Of a stretch of DNA of 64,000 bases, positions 46,980-57,970 are shown one piece after another. The notes beneath the pieces are model-generated. The model did not search any database. It saw nothing but the letters and a program-made list of their open reading frames with translations, and was not told where the DNA came from. A program made the translations under genes and the position numbers. The first letter of the stretch is position 1. Each line of letters starts with the position of its first letter. This DNA comes from Gnetum montanum. Its lineage: Eukaryota; Streptophyta; Gnetopsida; Gnetales; Gnetaceae. Where the stretch lies: assembly GCA_015680685.1 (NCBI GenBank), contig MNCI01025116.1, positions 65,175 through 129,174 on the forward strand, in the 5' to 3' direction.

Positions 46980-47575
46980 TCAACTAAAAGAAAAGTTGTT
47001 AAAGGTAGTTAACGAATGGCCAACAAATTTTTCTTGGTCATATCCTAAGCTAATAGGAATCGATCCAAGAATTTAGTAGCATCACATTTACACCAACCTA
47101 GCCATGAAGCCTAGAAGATAGCCACAAAGGTAGTTGAATCCAAAATTGAAATAAATCACCGAGGAAATTGAATAACTCCTCAAGATACGATTCATCTATC
47201 CCATAGTAGATAGTGAGTGAGTTAGCTCACTCGTAATTATGTTGAAGAAAGATGGAAAATGGTGGATTTGCATCAACTTCAGGTGGTTGAATATGATAAC
47301 ACTTAAAAATCATTTTCCATTACCATTTGTGGATCTAGTATTGGACACCATACGTAGGTATTGTTATTATAGCTTCTTGGATGGTTATAGTGGCTATAAC
47401 AAAATCCAAATTACAATAAAAGATCAAGCCAAAACAACATTCATGAGTCCTTGGGGGACTTTTGCATATTATAAGATGTCATTCGGTCTATGCAATGTTC
47501 CTACAACATTTCAACAACTTGTCCTTAGTATCTTCTAGTAATAGATCGGTAGTGGTATGGAAGTCTTCATGGCAA
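46980..47575 (+). pseudogene. Reverse transcriptase of element C, 3' part deleted
   Basis: A 99-codon open frame (47239-47538) carries KKDGKWWICINFRWLNMITL, LPFVDLVLDTI, CYYSFLDGYSGYNKIQITIK and KMSFGLCNVPTTFQQL, all RT core motifs. The sequence proceeds to GSGMEVFM and then stops matching: the catalytic (Y/F)xDD box and everything to the pre-integrase linker are gone. Compared with A, bases equivalent to about 23516-24403 are missing. Confidence 0.85.
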
Positions 47576-48900
47576 CATGGTACAATGGCATCCTCACTTA
47601 TCTTCTTACTCAAGAGATGCCATAAGATTTTGACTTCAGAAAGAAGTAATAATTTCTTCATCAAGCCAAATATTTCATGGAAATCAATCGACACCTCTAC
47701 AATGTGTGTGCTAATGACCTAATTTGTTGTTATGTCCCTATTGAAGATCAATTGTGCATTCTCCAAGATGCTCAAGAAGGACCTTGTGGAGGCCACTATG
47801 TAGGGATATGCACTATCATAAAAATCCTAATGGTAGGATACTATTAGCCTACAATCTTCAAGGATGCCCACTAGTTTATCCAATATTGTGAATGTTGTCA
47901 ATGAGATGGGTGGATGACTACTAGCATGGAAGGTCCTCAACAATGGATTCAACCACTAGAACCTTTTGACCTATGGGGCATTGACTTCATGGATCCCATC
48001 ACATCCATGTCCAATGAAAAGGTAGATATTATCATAATAGTCAACTATTACATAAAATGGGTAGAAGAAGCAATTGTTACTGATTGTACATCATCCACTG
48101 TTATTAGGTTTATACAACAAAATATTGTAAATAGGTTTAGGATGCCACATTCACTAATTTCTAACAATGGAACTCATTTCTCAAGTGGCACTTTTAGAAT
48201 ATTAATGCAATGCTTGGGGATTAAACATAAATTAATAACATCCTACCATTTCCAATCCAAGAATCAAGTAGAGGTAACCAACCAAGAGATCACAAAAATA
48301 CTAACACAAACTATTAGTAAATGTAGGAAATATTGGAGTTCAAAACTTAACGATACCCTCTGGGCTTACTATTTAATATGGAAACTTCTTAATAGCTACT
48401 CTCCCTATGAGTTGGTGTATAAAAAACTTCCAATGCTCCTCATTTAATCTAAGCTTCATACGCTCTCAATAGCCTATGATCTAAATCTTGACCTAAGTCT
48501 AGCACAGAATGGAAGATTGATCAACTTGAATGTGCTAGATGAACATCGATTAGTAGCCCTATCTTCTAATGAGGTGCACAAGGCATTTAGCAAGAAATTC
48601 TATGACCTAAGAATATAAAAGGTAAAATTTAACCAAGAGATAAGATCCTCTATTTGAACCCAAAACATGTGCCCCAAAAGAAAAAATTTCAAACATTGTG
48701 GGAGGGACCTTATATAATTGATCAAACCTTTCTCTCTAGGTTCATGTTTATCTACAAACCTAAAAGTCCAAATAAAAAGTAATTGGTCAACATCCAATAA
48801 GTAAAACCTTTCCTTGAATCAAGATAGACTAGTGTAACTACCACCTCGATGGATGGATAACGATATTCCATTTTTCAGATCTCCTCCTTCCAACTTAGTC
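47576..48900 (+). pseudogene. Integrase of element C
   Basis: The largest intact frame is 47914-48447 (177 codons): WIQPLEPFDLWGIDFMDPIT holds the first catalytic Asp. YYIKWVEEAIV, then SLISNNGTHF at the second site (Asn for Asp, as in A), and SYHFQSKNQVEVTNQEITKI with the catalytic Glu follow. Upstream the zinc region has CECCQ. After the stop at 48445-48447 the C-terminal part can be followed in other frames to about 48900. Confidence 0.85.
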
Positions 48901-50469
48901 ATGTAGGAGATAGCCATTCATGCTAACAATTCATATGGCTTCTCAATTTTTCTAGTTTTCATTTTTCACATTTTTTTTATTTTTACAAATTTTTTATTTT
49001 TATATTTTTCTAATTTTACATCTTCATTAGTACCTTTAAGCCTCTCTTGATTATTTTACAGTTTCTTATGTACTTTACTTTGTTTTTCTTTGTTCAAAGT
49101 GTGATATTTCCTTATTTTTTCTAATAAAAATACTTTATTGCCACAAGACATAATGCGACTATTACTATTTACTAATGAGGGTTTGTGCTTAATGATGTTA
49201 TTGTTGATGTCTGGTTTCTATTTTTGAATTCTAATTTCTAATGACTATGACATGGTTTATTCTTCATGGAATAGGAAATAAGTCCATGTCACCCACCCAT
49301 CCAACAAACTCTATGATTTTCTTTATTCTAGGAATTTGAGGTCCCTTCCATTAAAGAAACTTTTAATCAATTGATGACCTTGGTAGTTCTAGAATTAAAA
49401 AGGATTCAAGGGTTTGTAAAGGGTGTGACTTCAAGGGGACTTAATACTCTCTGTGCTCTTCTACTTGCTTGAGTGTTTGAGTGTTTTTCATAGACTTCTT
49501 ACCATTCGTTTCCAACCACTAATATAAAGTAAAATAAAGTCTGATGTGTTTTCATCCAAAAATTCAAAAAAAAAATGAATTATGGAAATTCAAAGCACAC
49601 CCCTTAGACACAATAAACAAATAAGTCTTTGTATAGTGTGGTTTCCATCCAAAAATTCAAAAAAAAAAAACATTATGGGCATTCAAAGAACATCCCTTAG
49701 ACAAATAAATGGGCTATAAGCACTAGTTACAAGACTAGAAAGACATGCATCCATGCCTAAAGGTCCCCTCTAACTAAGGCCCTCTCTCACTTTCTACTTC
49801 TCTCTTTTCTTCTCTTAATGGAATGGTGGTTGTTTTGTGGAAGCACTCTAGTGTCTCATGTAGGTGGACCAGTCTTACACTAGTGATGCAAAGTCATTGA
49901 AAGTAGCTAGTTTTGGTTTGGATTGAGGATGGATCTTCTCAAGTTATTTTAAACATAAATTCCACAAGGGAATTCTTATGACCTCAATTTAAAATTCCAT
50001 TCCATCTTCTCCATCATCCATCCATCCATGTCTTGGTTGGATGTGTTTGAATTCTTGGGTAGATTCTTTTTGGTTGGTCCTTAACTTTTCATAACCATTA
50101 ATCAACTATGGGGCCCATAGACTCCTTATTTAAGGTTTTGCAATGACAACAAGGGCATGAGCCTACTATGGGAAGGATCCACTTGCATAGCTCTTAGTTT
50201 GGTTAGTTAGATTCCTTACCTTAGACATTGGTACAATCCTTATCTTTTGCATATTCCATTGTGTATTTTGCTCAGTGCTTTTTAACCTTTTATTTCATTC
50301 ATCCCCTGAATCATTTTTTCTCTATTTTTTCAATTTTATGAGCTCCAACATCCTCTTCTCATATTTTCATAATATTCTTGGCCTTTTGAGCTTTCATTTG
50401 ATCCTAATTTTATTCAAAAACACTTTGTATTTTGCATGTTTGACCAAAGTGAATAGTCATCTACGATGG
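48901..50469 (+). other. Element C spacer
   Basis: Non-coding; aligns with A's spacer. It contains a short internal duplication around AAATTCAAAAAAAAAA (49558-49580 and 49652-49675), a pyrimidine-rich tract at 49780-49815 and the conserved GGGGCCCATAGACTCCTTA block (50110-50128). Confidence 0.6.
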
Positions 50470-50685
50470 TCAATAGCTGCATCAACAAAGCCTCATCAAT
50501 GCCACCAACTACATCAACAAGGTCCCATCAATGAAGCCTTGTTGATGCAATGAAAAAATCCTATATATACCTTTACACACTTAGACCTTGTTGATGTAGC
50601 CGACTGTGTTAATGGGGCCCCATCGATGAGGGCTTGTTGATGCAATGCAAAACTCCTATATATACTTCTACACACATAGAAATTT
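50470..50685 (+). promoter_or_regulatory. Internal promoter-like block of element C, duplicated
   Basis: Two tandem units of about 95 bases. Each has CATCAACAAGG-, CCCATCRATGARG- and CTTGTTGATGCAATG-type words and ends in CCTATATATAC (TATATATA at 50562-50569 and 50657-50664). The words form an imperfect palindrome (CATCAACAAGG ... CCTTGTTGATG). The LTR U3 of this subfamily uses the same words. It lies before the leader intron and accessory ORF, as in A. Activity is inferred. Confidence 0.55.
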
Positions 50686-50811
50686 TTATCATTTACCTCA
50701 TAGCACACAAGGAGTTCTTACCATTTTTTAGAGCCCAAAACCTTCTATAGCCCTTAACATTCCAACTGTTTGTCCAAATCACTTCATTCTTCAACCCTAT
50801 AACTACTGGAG

Positions 50812-51120
50812 GTAAGCTCTTTATCATGGGGGTTACAAACCTTAAAGTTTTCAATGAAAATTTTTGAAAATTTTTCTAACTCCTCTAAATGGTTAATAAA
50901 TTTAACAATATACAAACATCAATTTTTTCAAGAGTTAACACTTCCAATAATTTCTAGGATGATTTATTAACAATAACACATGAATAAAATAATGATTGGA
51001 GTAATTAAATTAGCCATAATCACAACTTAGCCAAGTGTAACTATCCTTAAGAGATAAAGGTATACCAATTGCTTTATTTTACATAATGATTGCTAATCCA
51101 TGGTCTTATTATGATTATAG
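50812..51120 (+). other. Putative leader intron of C accessory ORF
   Basis: Donor ACTGGAG|GTAAGC (50805-50817) and acceptor ATGATTATAG ending at 51120, directly before ATG. 309 nt, AT-rich. The exon upstream is conserved with A (TTTTTTAGAGCCCA, and TACTRGAG at the donor). Splicing is inferred. Confidence 0.5.
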
Positions 51121-53935
51121 ATGGCACCAATACCTAAGCACTTACAGGAAGTAGAACCCTCTGAACCAAGGGAAAAATGGCCCAAATCTAGAAGGGGCCA
51201 ACAAGAACAAGCCCATGAATAGCTAGAGGGGACCCTTGCAATGGGATCCCTTTGTGAGGAGCCCAAAGTCGAATTTGTTGGATCAATTCTAGAAGAAGAA
51301 GTGTTCATAGGAGAATCACAAAAAGGAGAAGTTCCTGGACCCATGCCAAGGCTTGAAGTCACTTTTTTTTAAGCCTACCTTGACATCATTAGGTCCTAAG
51401 AGATTCAACGATAAGTTCTTTATGAAATAAACTTCGAGCCATTCCTAGAGAAATCTTCAAAAGACATTGAAACCTAACTACAAACCTTTCCCATGTGGCT
51501 AATCATCACATCCAGTGGGGAATGGCACATGGGAGAGACATATCACTTTTGGAATAGCAAAAGGTCAAGGTCCATAATTTAAATCAAGGATATTTAAGTG
51601 TCCTACTTGGTCAAGGCTATCACACAAGCACTGGGGTTGCTTGACATTAGAACATAGTTGGTAGAGCTATCAATGAATGGTGATCCTGAGGCCAAAAATA
51701 AGTGGACTAAATAATGTTATGGGGTCAATTGTAAGGAGCACATCATGCTCACACCAGTGGAGTGCATCTATTTCAAAATTGTGGCCTATCACCTCAATCC
51801 AATAGTGAGGCCTAGTAAGGTGACCACCTTCTCCACCTAATCATGTGTTCCTCTAAAAAAAAGATTTCCTATGAACCTTCTACAAGTAATCTATTTATTG
51901 ATTAAAAAATGTTTCAAGAAAAATGAACATGGAAGGAAAACCCTATCCTTTCCATGCCTCATTAAAAACTTTGCAAAAGGGCAAGAATTTTTTGCTATGT
52001 TAACAACATAATTAGGCATGCTCCTTTGGCCTCCTAGTTTGAAATCATGAAGAAAAAGATGTCAACTACAACTCAAGAAGAGGAGTAACTACAACCACCA
52101 TTTCCTACTTAGGAAACAATGTCGGAGGCCCACAGAACCATTGAGCACTTGCACAAAATCTAAGAGCAGCTCTTGGAGGAGCAAGAGTAGCATGTAGGCA
52201 TGAGTAGTATGAATTCATTTGTGTATCGACCAACAATGAGTCACCTTAATGAGGAGGCTTAAATAATCAACCAGATGAAGAGGGGTGGACTGATATTCTT
52301 TGTCCAATGAATGCAATTGTCCACGATGTCTAATCCCAATGCTTAAGAGGTGGCAATGTCATTATCTTAAAACCATTTATTACTAGAAATCTCTAGAAAT
52401 TCTACTACCTTCTTAGTGCATTTGGAGGAAGGTGAAGGGGCCACTATCCTATTGATGCAACACCAAGGGCAAGAGATAGTAGCTAAAGTAGTTGCTGACC
52501 ATGTTGCCAAAGTACTTAATGCAACTACAACATCTGTACCTAACATATCTACATTTCACGATATGCAAACATCCCCAGGCATGGTCAATGGTAAAAAAAT
52601 GTAACCCAACATGAAGAATTACTAGATTACCTAGTGGGGACTATGTAATCAATTTTTGATATTTTCAATTTTTTAGATAACATCACCACAACCTAGTCAG
52701 AGCTACGGGATGCAAGGGGAAAATGCATTATTTTGAAGGGGCAACTCAAAATGGATCAAGCACAAAATCAATGCTTGGCCATAGAGGTTGCTAAATTACA
52801 TGCCCACCTTATTGATCCTACAATCCTCAGCCCAAAAAAAACCCAAAGATGAAGCTTTCCAATAGGTTTAAGAATGATTCAGGAAGGCTAAGGAGGAAGC
52901 AGTAATAGCCATCTTCAACCAGTCCATAGCAAAAGCAAAGATGTATTTTATTTAGAAGGACTTGGCTCAGGTGTGCTAGGAGAATGAAACTATGATTGCA
53001 CACAATCATCACCTATGCAATGTTGATGCTCAAAAGGAACAAATAAAGGAATTTATTTATCAATAGTATGAGTAGCTTGCCAAGGTCAACACTGAGTTAA
53101 GGAGATTGGCCATAGAAAATCAGAATCCATCAATGAAGGAAGTTCATGTCTTGCACTAGAAATTTGCTATCAAGATCATCACTTGGAAAAATAAAGCCTT
53201 GAAGTTTGAAAGAGTCAAAAATCACTATAAAGACTAGGTTGGCCTATAGAAGGAAGTAAATGAAAAACACATTGAAATGGCAAAGGCAAAAATAAATAAA
53301 GCTCTCCAGTAACTTCAACAAGAAAGAGAATTTTGATAGCCCATGGTTGATGGGATTAATGTCTACAACAAAGCGGAGATTCACCTAAAGGAATTGTAGG
53401 TAGAAGAAATGATAGAATACATAGAGTTGGCCAATATTTGATATGCAAACTTGGCTATGTTGATTACTGGACAAGCATGGTTAGAGTTAGAGAAACAAGT
53501 GGCTAACTCATATTTTCCATATGAGGTAGAGTTCAAGTACCATAAAGACACCAACAAGAAGCTTGAGACTACAAATGTTGAACTCAAAGTTCTCAAAGCA
53601 CAATTCATGAACCAACGATCAACTGTTGATAACTTATCCAAAAGGATAACTGATTACTAGGAGTTGAAGGATATAGTTAAATCATTCAACATTAAATGCA
53701 AACAATTCACTATCTAGTTTATCAATGCAAAAGAGATTTTATAGTAATTCTATGCCCCTAGGATGTGCCCATTCTAACCCACATTGGTGAAGCTACATGG
53801 ACAATGCATGATCCTAGAAGTATGGAGGAGAAAATGAAAGCACTGCTGGATGCTTTCTACCTTCCATGAGAAGTCACAGCAATAGTAGGACAACTGTTGC
53901 CACCTTGACTACCACCACCACTTGGGACTATTTGA
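51121..53935 (+). pseudogene. Accessory ORF of element C
   Basis: Counterpart of the B ORF with the full domain order. The N-terminus is MAPIPKHLQEVEPSEP. The globular domain (51480-51990) has WHMGETYHFWNSKR and LTPVECIYFKIVAYHLNPI, then LSFPCLIKNFAKG. The coiled-coil half has LEKQVANSYFPYEVEFKYHK and NVELKVLKAQF (53490-53610). The C-terminus has ATWTMHDPRSMEEKMKALLD and ends PPPLGTI at TGA 53933-53935. Start and end are not in one frame (2815 nt), so net frameshifts and many stops have accumulated. The function is unknown. Confidence 0.7.
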
Positions 53936-54176
53936 TCTTCTCCATCATACTTCATGCAATCAAAGAACATGATGTTGAATTTTTAGGAGTCATGTCATGG
54001 TGTTCAATTTTGTATCATGAACACCATCATTTTTGTAATGTATTGATCCATAGACTTAGGCACTACGTTTTTTGTCAAGTCAATCTACTTTATTTGTGAA
54101 AGGTTAATCAATAATTTCATACCTTTCTAATTTTGTAAAAAACTTGAGCATGAGTTTTCATTCAGTTGTGGTGGCA

Positions 54177-55040
54177 TGATGAATAGTTGTTTTGTTAGCT
54201 AGATCAATGAGGCCTCATAAACACATTGTATCATACATCCATGAGGCCCTCTTGATGAAATGTCCACTTTTTGGCTATAAATACATGCATACTAGCTACA
54301 TTTATGGCATTGAAATTTCAGTAGTAGTAAATCTCCTTGCAATTTATTCATTTGAAAGTTAGAATATTTTCCTTGAGTGCTTGCAGCAAGAGTCACTAAG
54401 TGTACAGATCTTTATTCGAGCATTGTTATACCTAAGCACGACAATGTGTGTGGCAATAAAGATGAGCTTTTTAATAAACCTTGCAGCACTTTGGATAGCT
54501 TAAATATTTTATTTATGCATTTAATGTTTTTAATTATTTATTAAATGTTTTTAATTATTTATTAAATAATTCCTAGTAATTAAGCTACTGAAGCAATTAA
54601 GTAAGATAAGCGAAATAGATTAAACACATAAGTAGGACCACTTCAAGCATAATGCATATTCTCTCAGTAATCCTAGTAGTTTTATTGCTTAGTATCCCTA
54701 GTAGTGTAGCGCTTGGTAACCAAGTAGTAGATACATGGGTTTAGGACATGTGCTGAAAGTACGATCAAATGCTTATGTTAGGACTAGTTAAACACTAGTT
54801 AATTAGCTAATTTAAATTAGTTAATCCAATTACTTTTATCTCTCTTTGAACACCAAACCACAAAATATAAAATGATAAAAATCAGATGCCTCAATTACAC
54901 TTAACCATACTAGTGTGCATAACAAGTGTAATTGGGAACACAACAATTGACCTTAAGGCAAAGATTCACTTCCTAGAAGACTAGTGCATTAGAAAATACA
55001 AAATCTATGAAATTCAACTAGATCATGCATGAACACTTGT
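54177..55040 (+). repeat. Element C 3' LTR (cut by D near its end)
   Basis: It starts TGATGAATAG after TTGTGGTGGCA, the polypurine tract. TATAAATA at 54276-54283. U3 has CATGAGG- and GATCAATGAGGCC-type words. A 23-bp duplication (TTTTTAATTATTTATTAAAT-) is at 54523-54570. Homology to the other LTRs stops at GAACACTTG, about 45 bases before the expected end, where D begins. Confidence 0.85.
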
Positions 55041-55952
55041 TTATGAGTGGTGAGGTACCCCTACACTCAACCATATGAATACAAGCATTCACACACAATA
55101 TGGTTGAAATTTGTAGATGGGCTACTTATGGTATCTAGATAGTTACACATTGATTGGAATTTTTTGTCTTCCCACTTGGACTAATATTTGCTTTATCACA
55201 TATGGTTTAGTCTAGAGTGAGGTGTATGATGTGGGCCTAAACTAGTGCTACTCCTAGAGGTAATATAAAATAACTTTGTTTTAAGCTAAGAGGGAGTGGG
55301 AAAAAAGAATCTAAGCTAGCCTAAGTGTGATAAGCATCCGTCCTTAATCATCCGTACACATCTTGGACCTTGTATACTACTTTTTGGATTACCAAGTGTA
55401 TGTTATTTGAGCGCTCCTAGATATGCTACTAGGTTACCAAGTAGTGACACTTGAATGCTCGTGATTAAGTCGTACTCATTCCAAATTTAATAATAGGGAT
55501 AGTAAATGAGGGGTAAGAAATATTAATTAGGAAAACAATAAATAAAAATAACAGTAAGTAATTAAAACTAAGTGAATGCTTCAATGATGAAGTAATCTTG
55601 ATCTTTATTACTAGTCATGTGCATGTCCAAGTACATCACACTGAAGTAAAGGTTCTATACAATTACAATCATCACACTATGGGCATGCATTTGGGAGAGG
55701 GTTGAGATGAACTAAAAATGAACAAAAAGACTCTACTTCTACACTAAACTCTAACTCTAAACTTTCTCCCTTCCTATGCTCCCAAATGTATATTTATAGG
55801 CTTACATAGGAGTCATGATAGCGTGTATCTGATATCATTGTCTAGGCTGCAATATTGTGTACCCAATATTAGAGGTCTGATATCAAGGGTTTCATATCAA
55901 GGGTCTAATATTAGGGGTCTGATATCAGCACCTGAAAAACCATGATTCATCA
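55041..55952 (-). repeat. Element D 3' LTR
   Basis: 912 bp; on the minus strand it starts TGATGAATCATGG (55952) and ends CCACTCATAA (family form CCACTCATCA, two bases changed). TATAAATA (minus) at 55798-55791. U3 carries a run of GATATCA/AATATTA-type palindromes separated by GACCCY (55935-55815). ATGGGGGTA, the polypurine tract, is at 55961-55953. Confidence 0.85.
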
Positions 55953-56128
55953 TACCCCCATGACGAAATAACAAATTGTCCTTGAGTCAAAGAAAGTGAG
56001 GAACAAGTTCATTCAATTACAAACAAGGGATAGGTATGAGATTATTGAATGACGATGGACTAGTTTTTGTCATAGTGTGGGATTACAAAAAATTTGAACA
56101 CAGACATAAAATACAAAAATTACAGAAC

Positions 56129-56566
56129 TCATGGGGTTCCTGGTGGCAGTGGCTCCTCCATGGGTGCCTCTCCTTTATCTTATGCTCCAAGATTCTAAGA
56201 TTAATACTATTCAAGAAGCACCTGATGTTTCTCCTCTTTTACTCGAGGATTATGAGTCGTCCATGCTAATGTTCTAATGTTTGATGGATTTGGCACTTCC
56301 CATGGACATGGAGGCTATGGGAACACCTGATTGGCCTTAACATACCATTCCATAAATAACCATCATTCCTCTTCATAGGCTCAAGACCTAAACTCTCCAC
56401 CTTTTGGTTGGTCAAATTGTGCAGTGACAAGAGTTCCCTGATAGATGCTAAATGATTGTGCCTCTTGCTCTGCATGTTTTGCATGAGGTCCTTGGCCTCT
56501 ACCTCCCCCTGGGCATTTAGTTGCACCTTGAGAAGGTCCTCCTTGTTGTCCTCTTTTAAGGGCCAT
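56129..56566 (-). pseudogene. Accessory ORF of element D, in-frame internal deletion
   Basis: 146 codons against 929 in B. The N-terminus MALKRGQQGGPSQG and HAEQEAQSFSIYQG match B's first ~50 residues. After about residue 60 the sequence jumps to the C-terminus (YEEE, then MEWYVKANQVF, PPCPWEVPNP and EEPLPPGTP). Start and stop are in the same frame, so roughly 780 codons were lost without shifting it. Several in-frame stops are present, one of them (after YEEE) at the same place as in B. The acceptor-like GTGATTGTAG precedes the ATG as in A-C. It is preceded by no promoter-like block. Confidence 0.75.
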
Positions 56567-57970
56567 CTACAATCACACAAAGATCAATTGTTAGTAAGGT
56601 TATGAAAAGAAGTTCAATTATTTCATACATCACTCGTTGCCGTTAATAAATGTTGAATTCTTTGCTTAGTATGATTTTAGAGTTAGAAATTTGTTTTAAG
56701 GAAGTTGCCCTAAAAGCTTAATGTTAGACCTGATTTTTTTAGGTGACACATAAAAGGACATGTAATAGTTTTGAGGAAAGTTTGATAAAATGATGACAAA
56801 GGAAAGAATAGATTTGACAATGCAGTACTTGAAGGGTATAAAATGATGTGGTGGTGTGGAACAAGTACAAATGACAAAAGTCATGCAAGTGGGTCCTCCC
56901 CAAAGTAGGTTCCAACCTATAATGCCCTTGCATAACAACACCTTAAAATGTTTGTAGGTACTAGAAGCATTAAATGTAATCTACACTGATGCAACAAAAC
57001 ACAGACATGTTAAATACCAGCATGATGAGGTATGCATTCAATGCTACACAAGACACAAGTTAAAAATACATAAATAGTGAGATGAGCAAAATTGTAGAAG
57101 GGATTGCAAAGATTGGAACATGAGGTAATTGATCCAAGGTACTATGAATCTTGAGTGTAGGATGTGATTAATGTGTCATTAGCCCATCACTCCAAAATCA
57201 AGAACAAGTCCATTCCTTCGATCAGTGACATCACATTGTTTCATCCAATACTAAACAACCATAAGAGCATCATGACAACAAGGCATAAAATCACTTGGCA
57301 TTTTGTGCAAAGGAGGAGTGATTTGGAATTTGCAGCATACTTTTTTCTTGGCCTCTTTAGCACACACACACACACACACACTCTCTCTCTCTCTCTCTTT
57401 GATGCGTAATCTAGAGAAGACGCCTACCTTCAGGCATGGGTGCATGTCTTTCTAGTGGGACCCCCTAGAATAGCATTGGGATTTTTTTATTGAGTTCCTT
57501 TATTACTCTTACTCTCATTTTTCATTAGATCTACAAGGATCTTACTATAACCAGGCTACATGATAACTCCTACAAATGTCACCAAAGAGAATCCACAAGT
57601 TCCCTGATGTCACACCCTAGGCATTCCCTCTTAGTCCATCATTTTTTGCTTTGAGCATAATGATCAGAAAATTATTTTCAATTTTAATGATGTCAAGAAT
57701 ATCATCAGACCTAGAGTAGAACCTCATATTAATAGAATGGGCGGTTGGATGTGATGGGCTTGCGGTCTAAGTAATTAGTAACTTCAGAGTTGATAGCATA
57801 GAACAACACCTCAACCAATGAGTCACATGACTATTTTATTCATAGATGAGATTACTCATAAAAATATAAAAAGATAAAATAATAAATAAAAAGATAAAAA
57901 AAATTGAAAGATGAAAAACTGGAAAACAAAAAATTGTAAAACTAAAGAAAAAAGAACATATTTATTAATT
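56567..57970 (-). other. Element D spacer
   Basis: Non-coding. Read on the minus strand it aligns with B's spacer: the GGGGAGGACCCACTTGCA block (56904-56887) and the GCATGCAC-like region before the microsatellite. The ~500-base stretch with GATATC palindromes and TATA that B has upstream of its intron is missing here. Confidence 0.6.
57361..57398. repeat. (CA)n(CT)n microsatellite
   Basis: Ten CA units followed by about nine CT units, uninterrupted, in the D spacer at the place where A has its CT microsatellite (on D's sense strand it reads GA then GT). Confidence 0.95.

Larger units (their letters stand above)
42708..55040 (+). mobile_element. Element C: Athila-type element, pol deleted internally, both ends incomplete
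   Basis: Same subfamily as A. The 5' LTR lacks its first ~85 bases; the 3' LTR is cut at 55040 by element D. It contains a primer site, gag, protease, part of RT, integrase, a spacer, an internal promoter block, a leader intron, an accessory ORF and a 3' LTR. Relative to A about 890 bp are missing between RT and integrase (junction near 47570), removing the end of RT and all of RNase H. It could not have moved by its own enzymes after that deletion. Confidence 0.85.

Noticed and set aside
50514-50708. Minus-strand frame with an internally repeated peptide
   Set aside because: Produced by the duplicated internal promoter block of C.
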